A program made the position numbers and the translations under genes. A stretch of 64,000 nt of DNA from positions 62,001 to 126,000 of the forward strand of contig LNIY01000001.1 of assembly GCA_001449105.1 (NCBI GenBank), read 5' to 3'. Positions 25,569-33,816 of the stretch are shown piece by piece. Numbering within the stretch: position 1 is the first letter of the stretch; each line of letters opens with the position of its first letter. The DNA is from Caulobacter vibrioides (GTDB taxonomy: Bacteria; Pseudomonadota; Alphaproteobacteria; Caulobacterales; Caulobacteraceae). Under the pieces are notes generated by a model, which saw only the letters and a list, made by a program, of their open reading frames with translations, made no database searches and was not told the DNA's origin.

Positions 25569-27077
25569 ATGACTCCAACCAAACGCCCCATTTTGTCGCT
25601 CACGGGCTTGATGAAGCCTGAGGAAGACGGACCGCTCGATCTGGCCACCTACGATGTGCAGTTGCCCTGTCGCTGGTTTGAGATCGACCACAAGATCGCC
25701 GTTCTTGGACGTGTTTCGCTGACGGCGGAGTTTCTCTTGCGTCTGCTCAAGTCGGCGGACGGCTTGGATGAAGCCAGCGCGGCGGCCTTCTTCGGGTTCG
25801 ATCTGAGAGATATGTCTTTCGTCCTCTCAGAGGTGGAGGGGGAGGGCTATGTCCAACGCCGAGAAGGTCGACTGTGGCTGACCTTGGCGGGCCACTCCCT
25901 CTTCCGTTCCGATTCCGATCAGCCCCAGATTTTCGAGGTCGAGGCGGTGCGTGAAAACGTCGGCTTCGATCTGATTTCGTTTGCTCCAGAACCGAAACGT
26001 TATTTGGAGGATTTCGAGTTTTGCCTCCCCGAACTGGCTGTCCGCCCCGAGATCGCAAGCTCTGCAACCCAGCACATTCCGGGCACCTTTCGCCGCTTTT
26101 ACCCCGAGATCCAGGCACGTCGCGAACGCAAGCGCGACGACAAGAAGTCACTCTATTCGGTCGACAACGTTTCGGCCGGTGATCGCTTTCCAGCGACGGT
26201 CCGCATTTCAGTCAAGTCGACCGGCATGCGTCCCCATGCCGGCGAGCCGGACCTATCGGACTGGCGCAGCGAGCCTGAGCTCGAGGATCGCCCCAACACC
26301 GTCGATGCTGCGTCGGCGTTCGTCGATCGCCTCGTAACAACCCGCCACAGCGCAGATGGCGAGGCCTATGCCGTGTTGTTGGAACTGGCGCCCGAGTTCT
26401 TAAAAGAATTTACCCGTCGCGACGGCTTGAACGTCGAGCGCTACTACCGTGAGGCCTTCAGCCGCGCCGGCGAGGTTCGCTCCGATCGCCCCACATTGCC
26501 GATTGTTGGTGCCTTGCTGGGAGAGAAGAACCTTCGCAGGGCGATGGAAGTCGTGTCCTACGGTCTGCGTAAAGAGGCCAAGCCTGCGAGTTTTCTGTGG
26601 CTCGCGCCGATGATGCACCATTGGGGCGCAACCCAGCTTTTGCCGGAGTTCCTCAAACTTCTGAAGGCGCAACTCCGGCAAAAGCAAACCGACCCATCCG
26701 CTCCGCCAGCCATAGCCGTGGGCTTGGCCACGGGCCGCCCCGAGAGCCATCTCGAACGGGCCTTCGACGCACTCGCCGTAAGCGACGTGCCGCGCTTTCC
26801 GAGAATCCTCGAGGTCCTGCTCGTTCCGGGCGTCATGGCGAGCGTGACGGTCCACGCGCCGATCGGATCGCAAACGGGTCTGCCGGTACCGCTCGGCTTC
26901 ATCAGTTTCGATCCGCGCGTCGTGGGTCGCACCCAAGCATATATGGCCGAACGCGTCGGTCCGATGCTTCGGAATAAGCCCTTCGAGACCGCCGTGATGG
27001 AAACCTTGCTCTCCACCGGAGCCGACGATGCCGAAGGTGCCCCTGAAGCCGCAAACGAAGTCGACCAAGGCGCCTGA
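25569..27077 (+). CDS. Unknown protein with winged-helix-like N-terminus, last gene of operon
   Basis: A 502-residue protein starting 1 bp after the stop of the NERD-kinase-helicase gene, so surely co-translated with it. Residues 45-110 look like a winged helix: FLLRLLKSADGLDEASAAAF, then FVLSEVEGEGYVQRREGRLWLTLAGHSLF. The middle is mixed and includes a basic patch (ARRERKRDDKKS, about 178-189). The C-terminal half has PTLPIVGALLGEKNLRRAME and a conserved-looking FLWLAPMMHHWGATQLLPEFL. No enzymatic motif could be identified. It may bind DNA and regulate or target the complex. It ends 43 bp before IS debris. Confidence 0.8.
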   Translation: MTPTKRPILSLTGLMKPEEDGPLDLATYDVQLPCRWFEIDHKIAVLGRVSLTAEFLLRLLKSADGLDEASAAAFFGFDLRDMSFVLSEVEGEGYVQRREGRLWLTLAGHSLFRSDSDQPQIFEVEAVRENVGFDLISFAPEPKRYLEDFEFCLPELAVRPEIASSATQHIPGTFRRFYPEIQARRERKRDDKKSLYSVDNVSAGDRFPATVRISVKSTGMRPHAGEPDLSDWRSEPELEDRPNTVDAASAFVDRLVTTRHSADGEAYAVLLELAPEFLKEFTRRDGLNVERYYREAFSRAGEVRSDRPTLPIVGALLGEKNLRRAMEVVSYGLRKEAKPASFLWLAPMMHHWGATQLLPEFLKLLKAQLRQKQTDPSAPPAIAVGLATGRPESHLERAFDALAVSDVPRFPRILEVLLVPGVMASVTVHAPIGSQTGLPVPLGFISFDPRVVGRTQAYMAERVGPMLRNKPFETAVMETLLSTGADDAEGAPEAANEVDQGA

Positions 27078-27119
27078 GCCGGCGCACGACGCTATCTCCG
27101 GCGCAAGTCGTAATATCCC

Positions 27120-27376
27120 TGAGCTGCACCTGAGACTTTGCTCCACGCGGCGCTAGCGTCCGAACCTTGAGAGGACGGACATGAAGCGAGCGAGATTTAC
27201 CGAAGAGCAGATCATCGGGATCCTTCGGGAGAACGAGGCGGGGGCCAAGGCGGGCGAGCTGGCCCGCAAGCATGGGGTCTCAGAAGGCACGATCTATCCC
27301 TGGAAGGCCAAGTTCGGCGGGATGAGCGTGTGGGAGGCCCAGCGGTTGCGGACGCTGTAGGACGAGAGCATCCAAC
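27120..27376 (+). mobile_element. Truncated IS3-family element
   Basis: The left end begins near TGAGCTGCACC at 27120. The start of OrfA follows at ATG 27181: MKRARFTEEQIIGILREN, ELARKHGVSEGTIYPWKAKFGGM, WEAQRLRTL, a typical IS3-group HTH transposase. A TAG at 27358-27360 interrupts the frame where a Glu codon is expected, and homology stops about 15 bp later. OrfB and the right end are missing. Confidence 0.8.
27181..27360 (+). pseudogene. IS3 transposase OrfA fragment
   Basis: Fifty-nine codons of the HTH part of OrfA, ended by a nonsense codon in the leucine-zipper start. The rest of the transposase is gone, so no mobility is expected from this copy. Confidence 0.8.
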
Positions 27377-27459
27377 CTGCGGGCGCGCTAGCTTCACAGT
27401 GCGGGCAGCGGCTCTCCTGGAAAGGATCGGAAACCCAATCGCAGAATTGTGTTTCGGCT

Positions 27460-27800
27460 TGCAAAAGTGACCCCCATCTCGGGGATACCGGCGTCCAAAA
27501 ATGCCCCCCTGTCCTTGAGGCTTTGATGGCCAGATCGGCGGCTTGTGTAGCCGCGGATCGAGACGGGGATGTTGGTAGTGGAGACGGTGGCGAAGATCCG
27601 GCGCGAGCACTGCGCGCGGGGCAAGGGCGTGAAGACGATCGCGCGGGAGATGGGCCTGGCGCGCAACGGGGTGCGCAAGATCCTGCGGTCGGGGGATACG
27701 GCGCTGGAGTACGAGCTGAGTGAGGGGCGGCCGTCATCGATGGCGCCGCGCGCGCAGCACGCCGGTCGCGCCGGTGATGGCCAAACGCGAAGCGGGGGTT
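27460..27800 (+). mobile_element. Truncated IS21-family element (istA start)
   Basis: An IS21-like end (TGCAAAAGTGACCCCC at 27460, with a second similar CCCCCTG motif downstream) is followed by ATG 27569 encoding the IstA N-terminus: MLVVETVAKIRREH, KGVKTIAREMGLARNGVRK and ILRSGDTALEYEL, the HTH of IS21 transposases. Similarity ends after about 60 codons, near GRPSS. The catalytic domain and istB are absent. Confidence 0.75.
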
Positions 27801-27983
27801 TCAAGCGAGGTTCTCACGCCTCGGCGCCACGCTTTCAGCGGCGCGAAGAGAGTCTAGAACGATGGATTCCGGAATGGCAAGCCAGGGACGGCTCGGTGGG
27901 GCTGGCGACGCAAGCCGATAGGCTCGTCCCGCCTGTCGGGCTTGGTTAGAACCGTCCGACCTGACACCGGATCGCCCGCGCCC

Positions 27984-28820
27984 ATGAACAAGACGCCGCT
28001 GAGCAAGCCGTATGCGCTGCAGCTGAACGAGATCAACAACCAGCTGTGCTTCGCCGCCCTGGTCAACGAGGAGGCGTGCAAGGTCATCCGTCCCGGTCAC
28101 GCTCATCCGGAAAAGGCCGACACCACGACCCTCTTTCCCGGCAACAGCCATGCGTCCCGGATCCACCGTTGGGCCAAGGACCTGGCGGAGGTCGAGGTCC
28201 GGGCGGTCAGCACCAGCTGCCGCAGCGCGCTGATCGCCGCCTCCGAATACGTCCAGATCTATTGCGAGGAGGCCCTGAAGCTGGTGGGCTCCGTGTCGGC
28301 GATCCCCCACGATCCGCCGGCGGGCGGGGCGGACGAGAAGCTGAGAGCCCAGCTCAAGGCTGCGGGCGCGCCGGTGATCGACGGGGTCTTCGACACGGTG
28401 ATCTACCTGCGGCGCAGACGAAACAACCTGGTCCACGCCAATGGCAGTTTTCGCGCCGACTTCGAGAAGCATTTCCCGGCCGGTGCCGAACGGCTGACCG
28501 CGTTCTGGGCCAAGAGGCCCACCGAACTTGGCGGTTTCGATTTCGCCAACCGGCGGATCGAGGTTTTCACCGTCGAGGACGGTTATGCGGTCATGAACCT
28601 CTTTCGGATCTGCCTGAGCGAGATCGACGGCTGGGTCGCCGGCTTGCTGCCCCTGCCCCATGTCGTTGAGACGATCGTCAAGGCGTTGCTGGTCAGAGCG
28701 CCGGGTCTGGGCGGCGACCTTCCCCGTCTGGTTCGTAAGACGCGGGCCGTGCTTGAGCTGGACTATAGCGAGCGTCTGGATGCGGCGACCCTGGGGCCGA
28801 TGGTTCAAGCGGCGGTGTGA
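27984..28820 (+). CDS. Candidate HEPN-domain protein
   Basis: A 278-residue, mostly helical soluble protein. The segment YLRRRRNNLVHANGSF contains RNNLVH (Arg146, Asn147, His151), the RN-x3-H form of the HEPN ribonuclease signature, placed after a long helix-rich N-terminal half as in many HEPN proteins. A second helical half follows (FRICLSEIDGWVAGLLP). No family can be named. The ATG at 27984 lies just after the IS21 debris. It opens a co-directional group of four genes (27984-31020) of unknown function. HEPN proteins are common in abortive infection and toxin-antitoxin systems; the motif alone is not proof. Confidence 0.6.
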   Translation: MNKTPLSKPYALQLNEINNQLCFAALVNEEACKVIRPGHAHPEKADTTTLFPGNSHASRIHRWAKDLAEVEVRAVSTSCRSALIAASEYVQIYCEEALKLVGSVSAIPHDPPAGGADEKLRAQLKAAGAPVIDGVFDTVIYLRRRRNNLVHANGSFRADFEKHFPAGAERLTAFWAKRPTELGGFDFANRRIEVFTVEDGYAVMNLFRICLSEIDGWVAGLLPLPHVVETIVKALLVRAPGLGGDLPRLVRKTRAVLELDYSERLDAATLGPMVQAAV

Positions 28821-28936
28821 AGCGGCCGGAACCAGGCGGAGCGAAGTAACCGTGAAGCTTGGCGGTTGCTTAATCGAGTTCGCGTGGGCTGTGACCCGCG
28901 ACCTTGAGTCGAGCGTGTCTTGTTGTGGAGGCTGAT

Positions 28937-29746
28937 ATGAACGCGATCTTCAAACAGGTGCGTCGCATCCAGGCCTTCGCGCGCTGGGTGGGGCGCAACC
29001 CGCCGCTGCGCTTGGCCAGGTTGGCGGCGCGCTACAAGCGGGTCCGCGCCCTGGCGCTGATCACCCAATCGCTCTGGCTGACCCCGGATCGTCTCGCCGA
29101 CATGCGTCCCATGCGCCAATGGGGTTACCTGCTCGCCTGCGTGGGACTGGCCTCGACCCTGTGGTCCGACGCGGCCCTGGGCCTCTCGCCTGACCACACC
29201 GCCTTGCTGCTGCAAAGGACCGGTGAGATCGGTGAGCTGACCGGCTGGTGGCGGGCCAGCCAGGCGGCGCTGGTGGCCACCGCGATGACCGTGGCCCTCA
29301 CCGCCGCGCTCACCCTGGGTGTCGCGCTCTGTTTCCACCTTGACTTGGCGGCGGCTCGCGCCGCCTCTCGCTTCCTGAAGATTCCGCCGCCGCGCGCGTT
29401 AAGCCTGCGCTACTTCATCCTGCTGGTGGCGGGCGACGTCGCCGCTGTGTTCGCGCTCTTCTGGCTGGTGCTCAAGGCGGTCAGCCCGCAAGGCCTGGCC
29501 GCGCTGGAATGGCTCAACGCCCATCCCTGGCTTGGCGCGCCGCTCTTCGTCATCGTCGGCCTTGCCTATGTGGGCGGCTTTGTCCGTTGGCAACTGACCT
29601 TGCGTGAGCGCGGGCGGCAGATCTATGGCGAAGGTCGCCGCCTGATGGCCTACAGCGTCGCAAGCTTGGCGGTGTCCCTGTCGGTTCTGATCGTGTTCGC
29701 GGGCCTGGCCGGCGTGGGCCACGGGCTCGCCCAGCCCGTTGGCTGA
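28937..29746 (+). CDS. Membrane protein of unknown function
   Basis: A 269-residue integral membrane protein with about five hydrophobic helices: WGYLLACVGLAS, ALVATAMTVALTAALTLGVAL, FILLVAGDVAAVFALFWLVL, PLFVIVGLAYVGGF, and a last one near LAVSLSVLIVFAGLA. The first 45 residues are basic and amphipathic (RRIQAFARWVGRNPP...RLAARYKRVR). ATG 28937 follows GAGG. I see no known domain. It sits between the HEPN candidate and the CheD-like/Ntn hydrolase pair on the same strand; a membrane effector or anchor for its neighbours is possible but not shown. Confidence 0.75.
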   Translation: MNAIFKQVRRIQAFARWVGRNPPLRLARLAARYKRVRALALITQSLWLTPDRLADMRPMRQWGYLLACVGLASTLWSDAALGLSPDHTALLLQRTGEIGELTGWWRASQAALVATAMTVALTAALTLGVALCFHLDLAAARAASRFLKIPPPRALSLRYFILLVAGDVAAVFALFWLVLKAVSPQGLAALEWLNAHPWLGAPLFVIVGLAYVGGFVRWQLTLRERGRQIYGEGRRLMAYSVASLAVSLSVLIVFAGLAGVGHGLAQPVG

Positions 29747-29793
29747 AACTTGGGAGGATGCGGCCGTGACGGCTGGAGGAAGGACTTCAAGAC

Positions 29794-30195
29794 ATGCGGG
29801 TTGAGATCATCGACAACGCCGTCGACTTGGACATGGACGCGTGGGCGAAGGCGCAGGCGGGCGACTACCTCGAGACCAACGGAGCCTCCACCTGCGGGAT
29901 CGTCGCGGTGCTGAACCACACCCAGGCCCAGGCCTGGATGGTTCACCAGAACGCCCCGTACATGACCAACGATGACACGCTTGAGATGCTGGCCGACGCC
30001 GCTCAGGTCGCCGCGTCGAGCGACGACATCGAGATCTGGCTGGCGGGGTGCGGGGACGGCGTCACCAAGACCCAGAGCCGTGAGGCCCTGATCGAGGCGG
30101 TGAAGATCTACTTTCCCGCGCTCGCCCCCCGCCTGGACTGGGGGCGGGAGGGCCTGCTGGCCACCTTCTCCGGCGGCCGTTGGCAGGTCGGCTAG
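29794..30195 (+). CDS. CheD-like cysteine hydrolase candidate
   Basis: A 133-residue protein. Thr28, Cys34 (STCGIVAVL) and His51 (AQAWMVH) have the same spacing, +6 and +17, as the catalytic Thr, Cys and His that I recall for Thermotoga CheD (21, 27, 44), a glutamine deamidase of chemoreceptors. The following DIEIWLAGCGDG and SREALIEAVKIYFP resemble the late strand and helix of that fold. No chemotaxis gene is near, so the target would be different. Its stop codon is directly followed by the ATG of a proteasome-like hydrolase, so the two are coupled. Functional call is inference. Confidence 0.55.
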   Translation: MRVEIIDNAVDLDMDAWAKAQAGDYLETNGASTCGIVAVLNHTQAQAWMVHQNAPYMTNDDTLEMLADAAQVAASSDDIEIWLAGCGDGVTKTQSREALIEAVKIYFPALAPRLDWGREGLLATFSGGRWQVG

Positions 30196-31020
30196 ATGAC
30201 CAGCGTGGTGGTATGGACCCGACGCGAGGTGATCACGCTGGGCGACAAGCGATCCGTCCATGGCGACGGGATCTGGGTGGCGGCCGACAGCCGCATCTCC
30301 ACGCCGGGTCAGGTGTCGACACGCAAGATCCTGACGGACGCGGCCGCCAAGCTCCTGCCTTTGCAGGTCAAGCTCTTCGAAGGGGCCGAGCATGGTCCCG
30401 GGTTCACGCCCGCCTATGAGGGGCAGCTCGGCTTTGCGTATGCCGGCAGCACCTTCTCGGCCACCATGACCTATGCCTTGGCCGCATCTTGCCTTCAGTC
30501 CCTGTGCGGCGCCTATGACGACCCCTTCCCTTCGCTGGAAGATCTCGTGGGTTTGGTGTGCGCCATCGCCACCCGGTACGTCGTCGACGCGGCCGCGCCG
30601 TTCGAGGCCTGTATTCTCGGTGCCCAGCCTTACCGTCGCGGCTTGACCGACAGCCAGTGCTTCCATCTCACCTATGACCCCGGCCAAAGGACGATGGTGT
30701 CACGGGAAATCGATCTGGCGCCGGAGGGATCGTTTCTGCTTCTGGGGTCGCGCCAGGCGGAGCTGACCGAGGCGCTGACGGCGGGGTTCGCCCAGACCGT
30801 CGAGTACAATCCCACCCGGGCCTTGGCCGAGATCATCACCAGGGATGGGGTCGACGAGATCGGCGGCGCGTTGCAGTTGGGCCGCGCGCGCCGCGGCGGG
30901 TTCAGACTTCTGCCCACCTGGGGCTATGCCGCCGGCGCGCCGGCCTATCCGAGCCTGGTCGGCCTGAAGGCCGGGGGCGCGCTGCAGAATGTCGGCGCCT
31001 TCTGGGTCTGGTATCCTTAG
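30196..31020 (+). CDS. Proteasome-like Ntn hydrolase
   Basis: A 274-residue protein resembling HslV/proteasome beta subunits. The N-terminus MTSVVVW puts a Thr at position 2, the usual nucleophile after Met removal. GIWVAADSRIS (Asp31) and the Lys residues in TRKILTDAAAKLLPL match the Asp and Lys that activate it, and LGFAYAGSTFSATMTYALA is the typical Gly-rich turn and helix. SFLLLGSRQ and ITRDGVDEIGG continue the fold. It is longer than HslV (about 180) because of loops and a C-terminal extension. No HslU-like ATPase is nearby. Directly coupled to the CheD-like gene upstream, so both probably act in one system. Confidence 0.65.
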   Translation: MTSVVVWTRREVITLGDKRSVHGDGIWVAADSRISTPGQVSTRKILTDAAAKLLPLQVKLFEGAEHGPGFTPAYEGQLGFAYAGSTFSATMTYALAASCLQSLCGAYDDPFPSLEDLVGLVCAIATRYVVDAAAPFEACILGAQPYRRGLTDSQCFHLTYDPGQRTMVSREIDLAPEGSFLLLGSRQAELTEALTAGFAQTVEYNPTRALAEIITRDGVDEIGGALQLGRARRGGFRLLPTWGYAAGAPAYPSLVGLKAGGALQNVGAFWVWYP

Positions 31021-31044
31021 CCTGCGACAATCTGGGTTCAGGCC

Positions 31045-32397
31045 TCAGCCGTCCATGCGGATCATCGTCATCGACGACAGGACGCTGTTGGCCCACATCG
31101 TCTCGCAGATGATCTCGCCGTCCTTCTCGAACCAATGCGTGGCACCCGGCAGCAGATCGAAGGCGATCGGGTCGGCGGCTAGGGGGTTGTGAAACACCTC
31201 CAACTCCTGGCACCACTGCTCGCCCCAGGGCCAGAGGGCGGCATATTCGGGGCTCTGGACGTCAAGTTCGAAATCGATCGGATCCAGGGCGCCGGGCTTG
31301 CGGTCGAACAGCACGCCCTTGCGCACCATGCGCAGACCCTTCGGGGCCCAGCCGGCCAGCAGGCCCATGCGGTTGAATTTGCTGAACGTCGCCGCGTTGC
31401 TGAAGATCACCGCCGAAAGGTAGGCCAGAGCGGGGTTGCGAAACAGGCCGGCGGGGATAGCGTCGCGACCTTGCAGGGTGGCCACCGGCGTCGAGACGCC
31501 GACCCGGTGCCCATCGATGGTCTGCACGTGGGAGAAGGCACCGTAGAGATAGGACGGCAGCGCCTCGCGGCTCCAGACCAGCGAGGACGGCGCATGGAAA
31601 TCGGCCACCGCCAGGGCGAAGGGCTTGCCCCGGACGTGGGGCAGGTTCTGGTAATTTCGCTGAAGCTTGCTGCGCAGGGTCTTGGCGAAGCGCGCCGCGG
31701 TCGCGCCCAGCAGGCGCTCGCGCTTGTCCTCCGGCGCGGAGACCGGAGACGTCCAGCCCTGCGGGACCGGCTCCGGGTCGTGGGCGGTGACGGCCTCGAC
31801 CCAGGCCTCGCGCCCGCCGCGGGCCAGGTGGAAGTCGGGCGACACGACGGTCTGGGACACCTGGATCTCCTGCTCGCGAAAGGCGGCCAGCAGATAGAGC
31901 TCGAAAAGCCGGGAATCGAAATTGGCGCCCTGGAAGTCGGACACGAAGTTGGCGTCGGGGTTGGGCAGCGCCAGATAGGCCTCGCCCACGGTCATCAGCG
32001 CCGGAAAGTGCGAGAGCGTGCTGGTCAGGAGCTTGAAGTTTTGCCCAGGCGGCGAGCGGCCCGGCTGCAGCAAGAGGGGGCGTTTGCGCGTCTGGGGCGG
32101 CAAGGGCGGCGGCGCAACCTCGCGTTCGAGTTCCGAGCCGACAAGGAAGACAGCGCCCTGGTGGTCGGCGATATCCTGGCGGTCCAGCGCCATGGTCCAG
32201 CGATGATCGACCTGGCGACGCAGCATCAGAGCGCGGCAGCCCCCGGTGTCGGGGTTCATCATGGCCATGCCTGCCGCTTCACCGCCTCGGGTGCGCCATC
32301 CCGCGAAGGGAACGAAGTCGCCGAAGTTGGGACCTTTGGGCAAGGCCAGCGCGTAGACCTCGAACTCGCGTTGCGACATGTCGATAAGCTCGCGCAT
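31045..32397 (-). CDS. Unknown protein with PD-(D/E)XK-like core
   Basis: A 450-residue protein starting at ATG 32397, preceded by GGGGAC. Residues 155-205 resemble a restriction-endonuclease fold: FDSRLFELYLLAAF (Glu167), VSPDFHLARGG (Asp188) and AWVEAVTAHD (Glu201), i.e. E...PD...VEA, but the usual Lys of E-x-K is replaced. The rest has no family that I recognise; HVRGKPFALAVADFHAPSS and a proline-rich hinge (PPPLPPQTRKRP) stand out. It is convergent with the Ntn hydrolase gene (24 bp apart). Whether it is an active nuclease is open. Confidence 0.6.
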   Translation of the reverse strand: MRELIDMSQREFEVYALALPKGPNFGDFVPFAGWRTRGGEAAGMAMMNPDTGGCRALMLRRQVDHRWTMALDRQDIADHQGAVFLVGSELEREVAPPPLPPQTRKRPLLLQPGRSPPGQNFKLLTSTLSHFPALMTVGEAYLALPNPDANFVSDFQGANFDSRLFELYLLAAFREQEIQVSQTVVSPDFHLARGGREAWVEAVTAHDPEPVPQGWTSPVSAPEDKRERLLGATAARFAKTLRSKLQRNYQNLPHVRGKPFALAVADFHAPSSLVWSREALPSYLYGAFSHVQTIDGHRVGVSTPVATLQGRDAIPAGLFRNPALAYLSAVIFSNAATFSKFNRMGLLAGWAPKGLRMVRKGVLFDRKPGALDPIDFELDVQSPEYAALWPWGEQWCQELEVFHNPLAADPIAFDLLPGATHWFEKDGEIICETMWANSVLSSMTMIRMDG

Positions 32398-32509
32398 GTC
32401 CCCGTTCTCCGCCACGCCAGGGTTGAAGGCGTCATCCCGCCTACAACCTTTATCCTGGTCGCGCTCGGGACTTACCAGGCTTAACCTCCGAGCGCTCGGC
32501 GTCCGCACT

Positions 32510-32740
32510 ATGGAAGGGGTCCATCTTTTTCAGGGCCGCTGAGGCGGTCGCGCCGTCTCTGGACAGCAAGGCGGGCCGGACGACCTGCTCGCCCTGGCCG
32601 GCGCGGCCGGCGCGGCCGTCACGGACGAAGCGTGGATCGCCCGGGCCAGGGCGACCATGACCGCGGCCGCCAAGGGCTGGACCGCGGACCGGACGACGCT
32701 CGAGGCGCTCGACTTCGTCCCGGACGCCCACGGCGATTGA
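32510..32740 (+). pseudogene. Short gene interrupted by a stop codon
   Basis: A 77-codon frame from ATG 32510 to TGA 32740 has strong coding character after codon 20 (DDLLALAGAAGAAV, DEAWIARARATMTAAAKGW, LEALDFVPDAHGD) but carries an in-frame TGA at codon 11 (32540-32542). It may be a decayed small gene or the 3' end of a lost one. The remainder of 32398-32806 holds nothing else I can support. Confidence 0.3.
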
Positions 32741-32806
32741 GGCAGCTTGGCCGCGTGCCCGCCGAGGCGGCCTGGCGGCGGATGTGCAGGGGCGGGCCGG
32801 CAAGCC

Positions 32807-33748
32807 CTATGTCGCTGTCTTGACCACGTCTTCGGGCGATCGCGTGTTGAAGGCCTGGACGAAGTCTTCGTCGGACCAGGCGCCGTCGCCGTAGTCGTGA
32901 AGGTCGTGGTACTGTAGGCCCTGCTCGAACGAGATCGCGAAGTTGGGGCCGACGAACGGGCACTGGGGCAGATAGAAGGTCTTCACGAACGGGTTTTCCT
33001 CCCAATCGCGTTTGATGAAGATGTGCCCGAGTGAGCCTTCGATGAACCAGGGACGCAGTCCCCAGCTGCTGAACTGCTGTTCGATGATCTCGCGGATCTG
33101 CAGCACGGCCTCCAGGGCGTCCTCGCGCAAGGTGGCGTAGGTGCTGGCGTTGAAGTGAATCGACCGGTGGCGCAGCTTCATCAGGGTGCGGAACGGCGCC
33201 TCGGCGGCCGGGAGCAGCACGTCCCAGGCCTTGAGGGTGTCGATGGCCAGGGCCCAGTTGTCGAACGCGCACTTGCGCGCGACCTTCTTGTATTGGGGCG
33301 TGTGGCTGTAGTGGTCGCGCAGGTCCAGGACCAGATGGTTGAGGGTCCGCTCGCCCAGGGCGCAGGCGCCGACCAAGGCGGGATAGTAGGCGCCCATCAC
33401 GAAGGCCGTGCGCACCTCGTCGAACAGGCGGTTGTGATAGGCCAGGATCGAGAACGGCTTGGTCTTGATGGCGGCGAAGTTCTTGAGCTTGCGTTCCAGG
33501 TGCTGGGTTCCAAACTCCCGGCCCAGGCTTTCGATCAGCGACGTGCGATTTTCCAGATGCAGCCGCTTGGGCTCCTCGTCCCAACCCTCCTGCGGGTCCT
33601 CGAGGAGCATCGCCCGGGTGTCGAAATCGAGCGAGTAACACAGGTGCCGACGCCGGCCGTGGTCGGCCAGCCGGGGCTTCCACTCCGCCAGGGGGCGTTG
33701 GAAGTCGACCTGGTTGATCGTAAAACGCGGCGGCGCGATGTCGTCCAT
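32807..33748 (-). CDS. Candidate HEPN-like protein
   Basis: A 313-residue soluble protein of unknown family. Its central helical region FVMGAYYPALVGACALGERTLN is typical of HEPN-like folds, and LMKLRHRSIHFN contains Arg193-x4-His198, the RxxxxH ribonuclease signature, although the usual Asn after Arg is a His. The C-terminal part has a hydrophobic FVGPNFAISFEQG and an acidic stretch. The ATG at 33748 is the only good start. It follows the truncated DUF4238 gene on the same strand. A second candidate with the same motif is at 27984-28820. Confidence 0.5.
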   Translation of the reverse strand: MDDIAPPRFTINQVDFQRPLAEWKPRLADHGRRRHLCYSLDFDTRAMLLEDPQEGWDEEPKRLHLENRTSLIESLGREFGTQHLERKLKNFAAIKTKPFSILAYHNRLFDEVRTAFVMGAYYPALVGACALGERTLNHLVLDLRDHYSHTPQYKKVARKCAFDNWALAIDTLKAWDVLLPAAEAPFRTLMKLRHRSIHFNASTYATLREDALEAVLQIREIIEQQFSSWGLRPWFIEGSLGHIFIKRDWEENPFVKTFYLPQCPFVGPNFAISFEQGLQYHDLHDYGDGAWSDEDFVQAFNTRSPEDVVKTAT

Positions 33749-33816
33749 TTTGCGAGAGTGGCGGCGAATCCGGCATTGGCCAACAGGCGGCCAGGGCCGC
33801 CGACGCGGAGCGGCGT

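Noticed and set aside
16802-27077. Assignment of the operon to BREX type 2 because of the NERD-kinase part
   Set aside because: No PglX methyltransferase, PglZ phosphatase, BrxC/PglY or Lon gene is present in the window; the helicase fusion is also unlike PglW.
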